A stretch of 64,000 bases of DNA from Thermohalobaculum xanthum (GTDB lineage: Bacteria; Pseudomonadota; Alphaproteobacteria; Rhodobacterales; Rhodobacteraceae): NCBI RefSeq assembly GCF_016623495.1, contig NZ_JAEHHL010000001.1, forward strand, positions 744,001 to 808,000. Direction: 5' to 3'. A model generated the notes under the pieces. It made no database searches. It was not told where the DNA came from and saw only the letters and a program-made list of their open reading frames with translations. This document shows, piece after piece, positions 8,775 to 17,306 of this stretch (position 1 is the first letter of the stretch; each line of letters opens with the position of its first letter). The position numbers and the translations under genes were made by a program.

Positions 8775-9814
8775 GGGTGCTGTTTCTTCCAACCGCCGGC
8801 ACGGCGTTGCCGTGGTTCACGGCAGTCTCACTTCTCGCGCTCGTCCTGGCGCTCGCAGCCCTTACGCTCGGGCCCGTCGAAATCACGCCCGAGCGCGTCC
8901 TCGCGGCCATCGCCGGTCGAGGTGCCCCCGCAGACGTGGCGATCGTCGGCGAGATCCGGCTGCCTCGCCTTCTGCTCGGTATTGCCGTTGGCGCGTCGCT
9001 CGCCATGTCGGGCGCGGCGCTCCAGGGAATGCTCCGCAACCCTCTTGCCGATCCCGGTCTGATCGGCGTGACGGCGGGCGCCTCGCTTGGAGCAGTGGCG
9101 GTGATCGTGCTCGGCGACGTCGTCGCCGGCGGCCTGCCGCAGGGCCTGCGGCCCTGGCTTCTTCCGATCGCGGCCTTTGCGGGCGGCGGGATCGTGATCG
9201 GCTTCGTCCTTGCCCTCGCGCGCCGCTCGACAGGCACCCCGGTCGCGACACTGATCCTTGCCGGCGTCGCGATCAACGCAATCGCCAGTGCAGGCATCGG
9301 TGCGCTCGTCTATCTGAGCGACGACCGGCAGCTCAGGGACCTGACGTTCTGGAGCATGGGCGCGCTTGGCGGCGCCGGCTGGGATCTGGCGGCTGCAGCC
9401 GCACTGCTTGCGGCGCTGGCACTTCCGATCCTACTGATCCATGCGCGCGCGCTCGACCTGATGCAGCTTGGCGAGCAAGCGGCCTTTCATGCCGGCCTCG
9501 ACACGGAGCGGGTCAAGCGCCGGATCGCGCTCGCCACCGCGCTCGGGATCGGGGCGGTGACGGCAGCCGCGGGACCTATCGGTTTCATCGGGCTGGTCGC
9601 ACCCCACCTTGCGCGACTCGTGATCGGGCCGGCACATGGCCTTCTTCTCCCCGCCGCAGGGCTCATGGGAGTGGTTCTGGTGCTGGCGGCCGATCTCGCG
9701 GTCCGCCTCGTCGTTCCACCGGCCGAGCCGCCGATTGGCCTTGCTACCAGCCTTATCGGCGGGCCCTTCTTTCTCTGGCTGCTTCTGCGCCGGGCGCCGT
9801 CGTCCAATGCTTGA
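8771..9814 (+). CDS. hmuU: Haem ABC transporter permease HmuU (FecCD family)
   Basis: A 347-residue integral inner-membrane protein of the FecCD/BtuC type with about ten hydrophobic segments. The family signatures LRLPRLLLGIAVGASLAMSG-like (around residue 60-80) and GFIGLVAPHLARL (around 275) are visible; the latter is the ATPase-contact loop. Translation starts at a GTG overlapping the hmuT stop (GTGA), and the gene ends eight bases inside hmuV. It forms the transmembrane channel for haem with two HmuV subunits and HmuT. Confidence 0.93.
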   Translation: MRVLFLPTAGTALPWFTAVSLLALVLALAALTLGPVEITPERVLAAIAGRGAPADVAIVGEIRLPRLLLGIAVGASLAMSGAALQGMLRNPLADPGLIGVTAGASLGAVAVIVLGDVVAGGLPQGLRPWLLPIAAFAGGGIVIGFVLALARRSTGTPVATLILAGVAINAIASAGIGALVYLSDDRQLRDLTFWSMGALGGAGWDLAAAAALLAALALPILLIHARALDLMQLGEQAAFHAGLDTERVKRRIALATALGIGAVTAAAGPIGFIGLVAPHLARLVIGPAHGLLLPAAGLMGVVLVLAADLAVRLVVPPAEPPIGLATSLIGGPFFLWLLLRRAPSSNA

Positions 9815-10616
9815 GGCGCGCGAAGTCTCGTTGTCTCGCGGTGGCCGCGAGGTGCTCGGCGGTGTCTCGCTCTCGGTTCGCATGGGCGAGATCGTCGCCG
9901 TCGCCGGGCCCAACGGGGCGGGGAAATCGACCCTCCTGGGGTGCCTGTCGGGTGCGCTCGTGCCTTCGGCCGGCACGGTCCGGATCGACGGCGACGTGCC
10001 GCATCACCTCGATCCGGCAATGCTGGCACGGCGCCGCGCGGTTCTCGACCAGTCGCCCGGAACCGAAGTGGCCTTCCCCGTCGCGGACCTCGTGGCACTC
10101 GGCATCCCGCGCGAGATCCCGACTGACATGGCGCGCGGGATCGTGGCCGGGGCGCTTGCGGCCCTTGGCCTCGCTCGCGACGCGCGGCGACCCGTGACCA
10201 CACTGTCCGGAGGCGAGCGTCACAGGGCGCATATGGCACGCGTGATCGCGCAGCTGATGGCGGGACGGGCGCTCGGAGGCGGACGCTGGCTGCTGCTGGA
10301 CGAGCCCACGGCGAGCCTCGACTTCGCCCATCAGGTGGCCGTCCTGCGGGCGGCGCGCGAGGCGGCTGCGGGAGGCGGGGTTCTCATCGTGCTTCACGAC
10401 CTCACCCTCGCGGCGCGCGTCGCAGACCGCATCGTGCTGATGCGCTCGGGCCGCGTCGAGGCGGATGGACCGCCGCGCGAAGTGCTCACGGCCGCGCGAT
10501 TGTCGCAGCTTTACGGCCACCCGGTCGCCCTCGCCGAGGGACCGGACGGCGCCCCCGCAGTAATCCCCGTGATCGGCCAACATTCCAAAGGAGACAGCCA
10601 ATGTTTATCGCAATGA
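9807..10616 (+). CDS. hmuV: Haem ABC transporter ATP-binding protein HmuV
   Basis: A 269-residue ABC ATPase with Walker A GPNGAGKST, signature LSGGERHRAHMAR, Walker B WLLLDEPTASLD and the switch histidine in VLHDLTLAA, in the usual order. It energises haem import through HmuU. The start is the ATG eight bases before the hmuU stop. The C-terminal 16 bases overlap the following IsdG-type gene, so six genes from hmuR onward form one transcription unit. The much longer open frame beginning inside hmuU is rejected because its extension is not ABC sequence. Confidence 0.94.
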   Translation: MLEAREVSLSRGGREVLGGVSLSVRMGEIVAVAGPNGAGKSTLLGCLSGALVPSAGTVRIDGDVPHHLDPAMLARRRAVLDQSPGTEVAFPVADLVALGIPREIPTDMARGIVAGALAALGLARDARRPVTTLSGGERHRAHMARVIAQLMAGRALGGGRWLLLDEPTASLDFAHQVAVLRAAREAAAGGGVLIVLHDLTLAARVADRIVLMRSGRVEADGPPREVLTAARLSQLYGHPVALAEGPDGAPAVIPVIGQHSKGDSQCLSQ

Positions 10617-10906
10617 ACCGCTTTCGCGTCGTGAAGGGCCGCGAGGCCGACTTCGAGCAGGTCTGGCGAAGCCGTGAAAGCAAGCTCGCCGAGATGCCGG
10701 GCTTCCGGAGCTTCCACCTGCTGCGCGGGTCCGAGGGTGACGACCACACCCTGTTCGCCTCACACACGGTCTGGGACAGCCACGCCGATTTCGATGCGTG
10801 GACGCGCTCCGAGCAATTCCGTGCCGCGCATCGCGGCGCCGGCCAAAGCGCGCAGCTCTACCTCGGTCATCCGCAATTCGAGGGGTTCGCTATGGTCGAC
10901 CTCTGA
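10601..10906 (+). CDS. IsdG-type haem-degrading monooxygenase (ABM fold)
   Basis: A 101-residue ferredoxin-like alpha/beta barrel protein. The three residues that IsdG/IsdI enzymes need for haem ring opening are all in register: Asn6, Trp67 and His77 (IsdG uses Asn7, Trp67 and His77, from memory). As the last gene of the hmu operon, overlapping hmuV by 16 bases and behind an AAAGGAGA site, it most likely opens imported haem and frees iron. Comparable rhizobial proteins have been called HmuQ or HmuD. A generic antibiotic-biosynthesis monooxygenase role is the alternative, but the triad and context argue against it. Confidence 0.85.
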   Translation: MFIAMNRFRVVKGREADFEQVWRSRESKLAEMPGFRSFHLLRGSEGDDHTLFASHTVWDSHADFDAWTRSEQFRAAHRGAGQSAQLYLGHPQFEGFAMVDL

Positions 10907-11157
10907 CCAGCATATCAACGGCGGATCCTGCGGCGTGTGCTCACCCGCCGCGTCCGCGCCGATCTGTGCCAATGACCGGAGGCCAGCTTCACCACCGCCG
11001 CCCGCTCAGGCGCTGGTCCTGAGGGCCGCTCAGCCGGAAAATGCATATCCCCCAACAATCCGAGAAAGGCCGCGGCGTCGCCCGTGCGGGTGCGGGTGCG
11101 GCATTCCCATGCGCATCATCCAAAGATTCATTCGGCCGAGCGATCGACCTTCAGCCG
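10907..11157. other. Intergenic, convergent hmu and urt operon ends
   Basis: This 251-base stretch lies between two operons that converge. I see no credible gene, no strong hairpin with a T-run, and no repeat. A short tandem of GTGCGG units occurs near 11085-11102. The two transcripts presumably terminate here by a factor-dependent route or by weak structures. Confidence 0.4.
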
Positions 11158-11853
11158 TCACACGATCAGCAACTGTCTCAGCTCGTCGGCAACCAGATCC
11201 GTGCGCTTGCCCGAGCGCGTTATTTCGCCTCGCTCCATCACGTAGATACGATCGGCGAGTTCATGGGCGAACTCGAAATACTGCTCGACAAGAATGATCG
11301 CCATGTCGCCACGCGCCCGCAGATAGTCGATCGCCCGGCCGATATCCTTGATGATCGATGGCTGGATGCCCTCGGTCGGCTCGTCGAGGATGAGGAGCTT
11401 GGGGCGGGTGACAAGCGCGCGACCGATCGCAAGTTGCTGCTGCTGACCGCCAGAGAGATCCCCTCCCCGGCGCCGCAGCATTTTGCCCAGGACGGGAAAG
11501 AGCTCGAAGATTTCATCGGGGATCGTCCGCTCCGCTCGTGGCAGGGGTGCAAACCCGGTTTCGAGGTTCTCTCGGACATTGAGAAGCGGGAAGATCTCGC
11601 GCCCCTGCGGGACAAGCGCGAAACCCTTGCGCGCACGGGCGTGTGGGGGAAGCGGACGCATGTCGGTCCGTTCCCAGACGATCTCGCCAGCGCTGATCGG
11701 CTGCTGCCCCATGATCGCGCGAATGAGCGAGGTCTTCCCGACACCGTTACGGCCCAGAATTGTCGTGACCTGCCCGACGCGGGCCTCGATCGAGACGCGG
11801 CGCAAGGCTTGCGCCGCGCCATAGTGAAGGTCGATTGCGTTCACCGTCAGCAT
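11158..11853 (-). CDS. urtE: Urea ABC transporter ATP-binding subunit UrtE
   Basis: A 231-residue LivF-type ATPase with Walker A GRNGVGKTS, signature LSGGQQQQLAIGRAL, Walker B LLILDEPTEGIQPS and the switch histidine replaced in the usual LivF/UrtE way by LVEQYFEFA. The EGIQP motif and the FPLLNVRENLETGF segment are typical of UrtE rather than of amino-acid LivF. It is the last gene of the leftward urtABCDE operon, one base after urtD. With UrtD it powers urea (or short-chain amide) import. Confidence 0.92.
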   Translation of the reverse strand: MLTVNAIDLHYGAAQALRRVSIEARVGQVTTILGRNGVGKTSLIRAIMGQQPISAGEIVWERTDMRPLPPHARARKGFALVPQGREIFPLLNVRENLETGFAPLPRAERTIPDEIFELFPVLGKMLRRRGGDLSGGQQQQLAIGRALVTRPKLLILDEPTEGIQPSIIKDIGRAIDYLRARGDMAIILVEQYFEFAHELADRIYVMERGEITRSGKRTDLVADELRQLLIV

Positions 11854-11854
11854 G

Positions 11855-12601
11855 TCAGCGCCCCAGATACACGTCGATCACCCGCTGGTCGGCGCTGACA
11901 TGATCGATCGACCCCTCGGCCAGGACCGAGCCCTCGTGCAGCACCGTGACCTTGACGCCAAGCGCGCGGACGAACTCCATGTCGTGCTCGACGACCACGA
12001 CGGTGTGCTCGCCAGCGATTTCCTTGAGCAGGTCGGCCGTCTCCATCGTCTCCGCATCGGTCATTCCCGCTGCCGGCTCGTCGACAAGCAGGACCTTCGG
12101 GTTCTGCGCGAGCAGCATCCCGATCTCGAGCCATTGCTTCTGCCCGTGGCTGAGCGCACCGGCGATCTCCTTGCGCCGGCCATCCAGTCTGATCAGGCGC
12201 AGGATGCGGTCGACACGGCGTGCCTCGTCACCAGACAGGCGGGCGCCGAGCGTCGCGAAAACACCGCGCTTGCCGGCGAGGGCGAGCAGGATGTTGTCCT
12301 CGACCGAGTGCGTCTCGAACACCGTGGGCTTCTGAAACTTCCGGCCGATCCCGAGGCGCGCGATGTCGGTCTCGTCGAGCCGTGTGAGATCGACCTCCCC
12401 GTCGAAGATCACCTGCCCGCGGTCCGGCCGCGTCTTGCCCGTGATGATGTCCATCATGGTCGTCTTGCCGGCGCCGTTCGGGCCGATGATCGCGCGCATC
12501 TCGCCCGGACGGAGGACGAGCGAAAGCTCGTTGATCGCCTTGAACCCATCGAAGGTGACCGAGACGCCATCGAGATAGAGCGCTGTCCCTGACGCCGTCA
12601 T
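11855..12601 (-). CDS. urtD: Urea ABC transporter ATP-binding subunit UrtD
   Basis: A 248-residue LivG-type ATPase with Walker A GPNGAGKTT, signature LSHGQKQWLEIGM, Walker B VLLVDEPAAGMTD and switch histidine in VVVEHDMEFVR. The LSHGQKQWLEI signature is characteristic of UrtD. The gene starts four bases after urtC and ends one base before urtE. It forms the cytoplasmic ATPase pair with UrtE on the UrtBC channel. Confidence 0.93.
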   Translation of the reverse strand: MTASGTALYLDGVSVTFDGFKAINELSLVLRPGEMRAIIGPNGAGKTTMMDIITGKTRPDRGQVIFDGEVDLTRLDETDIARLGIGRKFQKPTVFETHSVEDNILLALAGKRGVFATLGARLSGDEARRVDRILRLIRLDGRRKEIAGALSHGQKQWLEIGMLLAQNPKVLLVDEPAAGMTDAETMETADLLKEIAGEHTVVVVEHDMEFVRALGVKVTVLHEGSVLAEGSIDHVSADQRVIDVYLGR

Positions 12602-12605
12602 TTGC

Positions 12606-13811
12606 TCACTCCGCCGCTTCGACCGCTGAGGTGAGATGTGCGCCCTCGGCCGCAGCCGCGCGCATCCGCCTCAGACCGGTGGCGATGCGCTCACGCTTCT
12701 CGGCTGCGTGGCGTGCCTTCAGGACATCCCATTCGCCCAGGATGCCCCGCGGCATGAACAGGGTGACAAGGATGAAGATCCCGCCCAGCGCAAAGAGCCA
12801 CTCGTTCGGCGCAACCGAGGTGAAGACCGTCTTGAGCCCGTTGATCGTGAGTGCACCGACTGCCGCCCCGATGAGCGTGCCGCGGCCGCCGACAGCGACC
12901 CAGATCACGATCTCGATCGAGTTCGCCGGGCTGAATTCACCCGGGTTGATGATCCCGACCTGCGGCACGTAGAGCGCGCCCGCCAGCCCCGCCATCATCG
13001 CCGAGACGACGAAGACGAAGAGCTTGTAATGCTCGACTCGATAACCAAGGAACCGCGTCCGGCTCTCGGCGTCGCGCACCGCGATCAGGACCTTTCCCGC
13101 GCGCGAGGTCGTGATCACGCGGCAAACGACGTATCCCGCGGCAAGCGCCAGAGCCGAGAAAACGAAGAGGCCGGCGCGCGTCGTATCCGACTGGAGATCG
13201 AAGCCCAGCACGTCCTTGAAGTCCGTAAGACCGTTGTTGCCGCCGAACCCCATGTCGTTGCGGAAGAAGGCCAGCATCAGCGCGTAGGTCATGGCTTGCG
13301 TGATGATCGACAGATAGACGCCCGTCACGCGGCTGCGGAACGCAAACCATCCAAAGACGAAGGCCAGGAGCCCCGGCACCAGCAGCACCATCAGGCAGGC
13401 GAACCAGAACATGTCGAAGCCCCACCAGAACCAGGGAAGCTCTTTCCAGTTCAGGAACACCATGAAGTCGGGCAGGACCGGGTCGGCATAGACACCCCTC
13501 GGGCCGATTTCCCGCATCAGGTGCATGCCCATCGCGTAGCCGCCCAGCGCAAAGAAGGCTCCGTGTCCCAGCGAAAGGATGCCGCAATAGCCCCAGATCA
13601 GGTCGACCGACAGCGCGAGCAGCGCATAGGTGAGGTACTTGCCCATCAACGCGACGGCATAGCTCGGCAGATGCGCGGCATGCCCGGGCTCAACGGCAAG
13701 ATTGGCTACGGGAACGATGATGCCTGCGGCAAGAAGCGTCGCGAGGAAGGTCCACGACCGACGGTCGAGACTTGCGAGCAACATGGGGCGGCTCTTCGGC
13801 AAACTGCTCAT
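12606..13811 (-). CDS. urtC: Urea ABC transporter permease UrtC
   Basis: A 401-residue LivM-type membrane protein with about ten hydrophobic segments, including LTYALLALSVDLIWGYCGILSLGHGAFFALGGYAMG and WVAVGGRGTLIGAAVGAL in the C-terminal half. The start at 13811 overlaps the urtB stop (ATGA); the open frame continues 150 codons upstream only as a shadow of urtB. It forms the heterodimeric channel with UrtB. Confidence 0.94.
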   Translation of the reverse strand: MSSLPKSRPMLLASLDRRSWTFLATLLAAGIIVPVANLAVEPGHAAHLPSYAVALMGKYLTYALLALSVDLIWGYCGILSLGHGAFFALGGYAMGMHLMREIGPRGVYADPVLPDFMVFLNWKELPWFWWGFDMFWFACLMVLLVPGLLAFVFGWFAFRSRVTGVYLSIITQAMTYALMLAFFRNDMGFGGNNGLTDFKDVLGFDLQSDTTRAGLFVFSALALAAGYVVCRVITTSRAGKVLIAVRDAESRTRFLGYRVEHYKLFVFVVSAMMAGLAGALYVPQVGIINPGEFSPANSIEIVIWVAVGGRGTLIGAAVGALTINGLKTVFTSVAPNEWLFALGGIFILVTLFMPRGILGEWDVLKARHAAEKRERIATGLRRMRAAAAEGAHLTSAVEAAE

Positions 13812-15409
13812 TGTTCCACCGACCGTCCCCTGAGCGCGAACATCCCTCGCGGGCGTTTCTGGATGAAGAGGATGATGAAGACGAGCACAAGGACCTTGGC
13901 GAGCACGGCACCCGCGAAGGGCTCGAGGAACTTGTTGGCGACGCCGAGGGTGAACGCACCGGCCAGCGCGCCCCAGAGATTGCCGACCCCGCCGAACACG
14001 ACGACCATGAAGCTGTCGACGATGTAGGTCTGACCCAGATTGGGCGACACATTGCCAATCTGGCTGAGAGCGACGCCCGCAATGCCGGCGATCCCGGCGC
14101 CAAGGCCGAAGGTGGTCGCGTCGATCCACCCGGTTCGAATGCCCATCGCCGACGCCATCGGACGGTTCTGCGTCACCGCCCGCATCTGCAATCCGACGGG
14201 TGTGCGCTTCAGGACCAGGAGCAGAACCGCGAAGACGATCAGCGCGAACACCATGATCCAAAGCCGGTTGTAGGTAATCGTGATCGCGCCAAGCTCGAAC
14301 GCACCCGACATCCAGCCGGGGTTCCCGACCTCGCGGTTGTTCGGGCCGAAGATTGAACGCACCGCCTGCTGCAGGATCAGGCTAACCCCCCAGGTCGCGA
14401 GCAGCGTCTCGAGCGGGCGGCCATACAGGTAGCGGCACACCCCGCGCTCGATCATTACCCCGACCGCGGCGGAGACCAGGAAGGCGAGCGGCAAGGCGAT
14501 GGCGAGCGACCAGTCGAACAGCCAGACGGCATGGGTCCGGATGATCTCCTGCACCACGAAGGTGGTGTATGCACCAAGCATCACCAGTTCGCCGTGAGCC
14601 ATGTTGATCACGCCCATCACTCCGAAGGTGATGGCAAGTCCGATGGCCGCGAGCATCAGGACCGACCCCAGCGACAGCCCGTACCAGACGTTCTCGGCAA
14701 CCTGCCAGAGCTGCTGGCGGCGCTCGAAATCGGCGACGGCAGAACGTGCGGCATCCGCAACTGCGGGACTTTCGGCATTCATCGCCGCGGCAAGGATGCC
14801 AAGAGCGTCGCGCCCTCCCTCGGAAGCAAGCGTCTCGATCGCCTCGATCTGCTCGGCCTCGGGCCGGTTCGAGCCCAGGGTCACGGCCGCCCGTGCCCGG
14901 CGCATCGCGGCAGCAACATTCGGTACGGTCTCGGTTGCGAGTGCCGCATCGAGCGCTTCGAGCTGGCTTGCGTCGCGAGCCCGAAAGATCGCCTCAGCGG
15001 CTTCGAGCCGTTTCGCGGGCTCGGCGGCGCCGAGCCTCAGCGCGCCGAGCGCTTTCTCGATCGCCCGGCGAAGGTTGTTGTTTAGCTTGATGCTTTGCGT
15101 ATCGCGCCGTCCGAGCTCGGCAATCTTCTCGCCGGAGAACGGATCAACCGCCGTTTCCGTCTTGCCTTCCTTGACGACACGAACGACGCGACCATCGGCC
15201 TTGAGCACCTCGAGCTCGCGAGCCGCGAGCCGGTCGAGGATGCCTGCCGCGCGCTCGTCGCCGGTCGCGGCGATCTGCTCGATGACGCGGGCACGATCTT
15301 CGAACCCGCCATCCGGCAGTTTCTGGACAAGTTCCTCGAGGGTCTGAGCGGCCGCGGCCCCCGAAAGGAGAAGGCCTGCGAGGAACACGAAGAGGTGGAG
15401 GAGCGGCAT
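13808..15409 (-). CDS. urtB: Urea ABC transporter permease UrtB
   Basis: A 533-residue protein with the two-part structure specific to UrtB: a signal sequence and an extracytoplasmic alpha-helical domain (about 20-230), then a LivH-type membrane domain (about 240-530) with GLAITFGVMGVINMAHGELVM. The helical N-terminal part distinguishes it from amino-acid LivH proteins, which lack it. The start is the ATG of MPLLHLFVFLAG; an upstream in-frame start is less likely because it precedes the signal peptide with a charged stretch. It lies 86 bases after urtA, separated by a perfect hairpin. Confidence 0.94.
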   Translation of the reverse strand: MPLLHLFVFLAGLLLSGAAAAQTLEELVQKLPDGGFEDRARVIEQIAATGDERAAGILDRLAARELEVLKADGRVVRVVKEGKTETAVDPFSGEKIAELGRRDTQSIKLNNNLRRAIEKALGALRLGAAEPAKRLEAAEAIFRARDASQLEALDAALATETVPNVAAAMRRARAAVTLGSNRPEAEQIEAIETLASEGGRDALGILAAAMNAESPAVADAARSAVADFERRQQLWQVAENVWYGLSLGSVLMLAAIGLAITFGVMGVINMAHGELVMLGAYTTFVVQEIIRTHAVWLFDWSLAIALPLAFLVSAAVGVMIERGVCRYLYGRPLETLLATWGVSLILQQAVRSIFGPNNREVGNPGWMSGAFELGAITITYNRLWIMVFALIVFAVLLLVLKRTPVGLQMRAVTQNRPMASAMGIRTGWIDATTFGLGAGIAGIAGVALSQIGNVSPNLGQTYIVDSFMVVVFGGVGNLWGALAGAFTLGVANKFLEPFAGAVLAKVLVLVFIILFIQKRPRGMFALRGRSVEQ

Positions 15410-15455
15410 GGCGATGTCCGGACCGTCGGTCGCGCGCACCACTGCGCGCTGGTAC

Positions 15456-15480
15456 GCCCCTCCCCGCGAAGGGGAGGGGC
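15456..15480 (-). terminator. Perfect hairpin between urtA and urtB
   Basis: Ten-base arms GCCCCTCCCC (15456-15465) and GGGGAGGGGC (15471-15480) enclose a five-base loop. No T-run follows on the urt (minus) strand, so full termination is unlikely. Such intercistronic hairpins after a binding-protein gene can protect upstream mRNA or cause partial termination, giving more UrtA than UrtBCDE. The structure is read directly; the function is inferred. Confidence 0.65.
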
Positions 15481-15495
15481 AAGCTCAGGCAACGA

Positions 15496-16773
15496 TCAGT
15501 TCGCGATGCCACCGCACTTGCTGGTCTCGACGTTGAAGTTGCCGCAGCTCATCGGCTTGCGCCAATCCGAGATCAGCTTGGCGGACTCGGGCAGGAAGTC
15601 GGACCACGCATCGCCGACGACAAGGCCCGGGGTCTCCCACACGATCTCGAACTGCCCATCGTCCTGAATCTCGCCGATCAGCACGGGCTTGGTGATGTGA
15701 TGGTTGGGCATCATCGCCGAGTAGCCGCCGGAAAGGTTGGGAACCGAGACACCGATAATGCCGTCGATCACCGCGTCGACGTCGGTGGTGCCCACCTTCT
15801 CGACGGCCGTCACCCACATGTTGAACCCGATGTAGTGGGCCTCCATCGGATCGTTCGTCACGCGGTTCTCGTCGCCGATGAAGCCATGCCAAGCCTCGAT
15901 GAAGGCATCGTTCTCGGGCGTGTCCACGGACATGAAGTAGTTCCACGCGGCGAGATGGCCGACCAGCGGTCCGGTGTCGAGGCCCGCGAGTTCCTCCTCG
16001 CCCACCGAGAAGGCGACAACCGGGATGTCGGTCGCCGCGAGGCCCTGGTTGCCGAGCTCCTTGTAGAACGGCACGTTGGCGTCACCATTGATCGTCGAGA
16101 CCACCGCGGTCTTCTTGCCGGCCGAGCCGAAGGTCTTGATGTCGCTGACGATCGTCTGCCAGTCGGAATGCCCGAACGGCGTGTAGTTGATCATGATGTC
16201 GTCGGCGGCGACGCCCTTGTCCTTGAGATATTGCTCGAGGATCTTGTTGGTGGTGCGCGGGTAGACGTAGTCGGTGCCGGCGAGAACCCAGCGCTCGATG
16301 CCCTGGTTCATCAGGTAGTCAACGGCCGGGATCGCCTGCTGGTTCGGCGCGGCACCGGTGTAGAACACGTTGCGCTGGCTCTCCTCGCCCTCGTACTGCA
16401 CCGGGTAGAAGAGGATGCCGTTCAGCTCCTCGAACACCGGCAGCACCGACTTGCGGCTGACCGAGGTCCAATTGCCGAAGACAACGTCGACCTTGTGCAC
16501 GTCAAGAAGCTCGCGCGCCTTCTCGGCGAAGAGCGGCCAATCCGAGGCAGGGTCGACGACCACCGCTTCGAGCTGCTTGCCGAGGACCCCGCCCTTCTCG
16601 TTCTGCTCTTCGATGAGCATGAGCATCACGTCCTTCAGGGTCGTCTCGGAGATCGCCATCGTGCCGGAAAGCGAATGCAGGATCCCGACCTTGATCGTGT
16701 CCTGCGCGTGCGCGGAAGATGCGGCGAACACCGATACCGCCATCGCCGAAGCGATCAATCCATTCTTGAACAT
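15496..16773 (-). CDS. urtA: Urea ABC transporter substrate-binding protein UrtA
   Basis: A 425-residue periplasmic protein with a signal peptide (MFKNGLIASAMAVSVFAASSAHA) and a type I binding-protein fold that starts QDTIKVGILHSLSGTMAISE, the familiar UrtA opening. GNWTSVSRKSVLPVFEELNGILFYPVQYEGEE-like sequence around 95-130 also fits the urea/amide-binding group. A GGAGGA site precedes the ATG. It is the first gene of urtABCDE. Urea is the likely ligand; short amides remain possible because FmdD-type proteins are close relatives. No urease or amidase gene is visible nearby. Confidence 0.92.
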   Translation of the reverse strand: MFKNGLIASAMAVSVFAASSAHAQDTIKVGILHSLSGTMAISETTLKDVMLMLIEEQNEKGGVLGKQLEAVVVDPASDWPLFAEKARELLDVHKVDVVFGNWTSVSRKSVLPVFEELNGILFYPVQYEGEESQRNVFYTGAAPNQQAIPAVDYLMNQGIERWVLAGTDYVYPRTTNKILEQYLKDKGVAADDIMINYTPFGHSDWQTIVSDIKTFGSAGKKTAVVSTINGDANVPFYKELGNQGLAATDIPVVAFSVGEEELAGLDTGPLVGHLAAWNYFMSVDTPENDAFIEAWHGFIGDENRVTNDPMEAHYIGFNMWVTAVEKVGTTDVDAVIDGIIGVSVPNLSGGYSAMMPNHHITKPVLIGEIQDDGQFEIVWETPGLVVGDAWSDFLPESAKLISDWRKPMSCGNFNVETSKCGGIAN

Positions 16774-17097
16774 AGGGGTGGTCCTCCAGCTGTTGCTCCC
16801 CGAGGAGAAGCAAGGGCCATGCCACATGGCCGATCAGCTGATGTTTGCGCTGAAATGTGGTTTGATTTTCCCCTGTAAAGGCATATCGCATAAAATTTAT
16901 GCTAATTGGCATTCGATTTATGATTGTTTTTTCACCACTAATTTACACACTGGTCACATTATCCTCACAGAGAGGCGTCGTTTGATATCCGACCAATCGT
17001 ATGGGCGCTGTCAGCGGAAGCCGGCATGAGGCGGATCCGTCGCCGCACGGTTCTCACACGGGAATGGGGACAGTTCATTCAGGTTTCTTGACGCCTC
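16774..17097 (-). promoter_or_regulatory. AT-rich urtA upstream region with two adjacent palindromes
   Basis: The region ahead of urtA is clearly richer in A/T than its surroundings between about 16860 and 16995. It holds a perfect inverted repeat GCATAAA-a-TTTATGC at 16888-16902, directly followed by an imperfect one, TGCTAATTGGCA (16900-16911). They lie 115-140 bases upstream of the urtA start and are good operator or activator-site candidates, for example for nitrogen control. No sigma-54 consensus was found by eye. No gene is seen here. Confidence 0.45.
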
Positions 17098-17208
17098 TTC
17101 GAGTCCTCCGGCGTCACAGGCATCCTGACCGCGAAAGGGCGCATCAACGGCGTCGAGACCGTTCAGGGCACCATCAAGTGCGATGCCATCGCGCTTTGCA
17201 CCGGCGCT
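17098..17208 (+). pseudogene. Remnant of an FAD-dependent oxidoreductase (DadA/dimethylglycine-dehydrogenase type)
   Basis: A 37-codon stretch reads FESSGVTGILTAKGRINGVE and then TVQGTIKCDAIALCTGA. This matches the part of DadA/DMGDH-type flavoenzymes where 'V-x-G-I-x-x-x-x-G-x-V-x-G-V-x-T-x-x-G-x-I-x-x-D-x-V-V-x-x-x-G-A' leads into the second FAD-contact strand. There is no start, and the frame breaks down on both sides, so it is a decayed fragment. It lies between the urt operon and the M24 peptidase gene. The origin is uncertain; a database search of this frame would settle it. Confidence 0.45.
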
Positions 17209-17306
17209 CAACAATATCGAAAACCTGATGGCGCGCGCGCACACGGGCCGGTTCTACGGCTGGGATGGGGCAGCAACCCTACGGTCAGCGGTGCCGGGGC
17301 CCACTA

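Noticed and set aside
13812-14261. N-terminal extension of urtC into urtB
   Set aside because: The extension is out of frame inside urtB coding sequence; the overlapping ATGA start at 13811 gives a normal-length UrtC.
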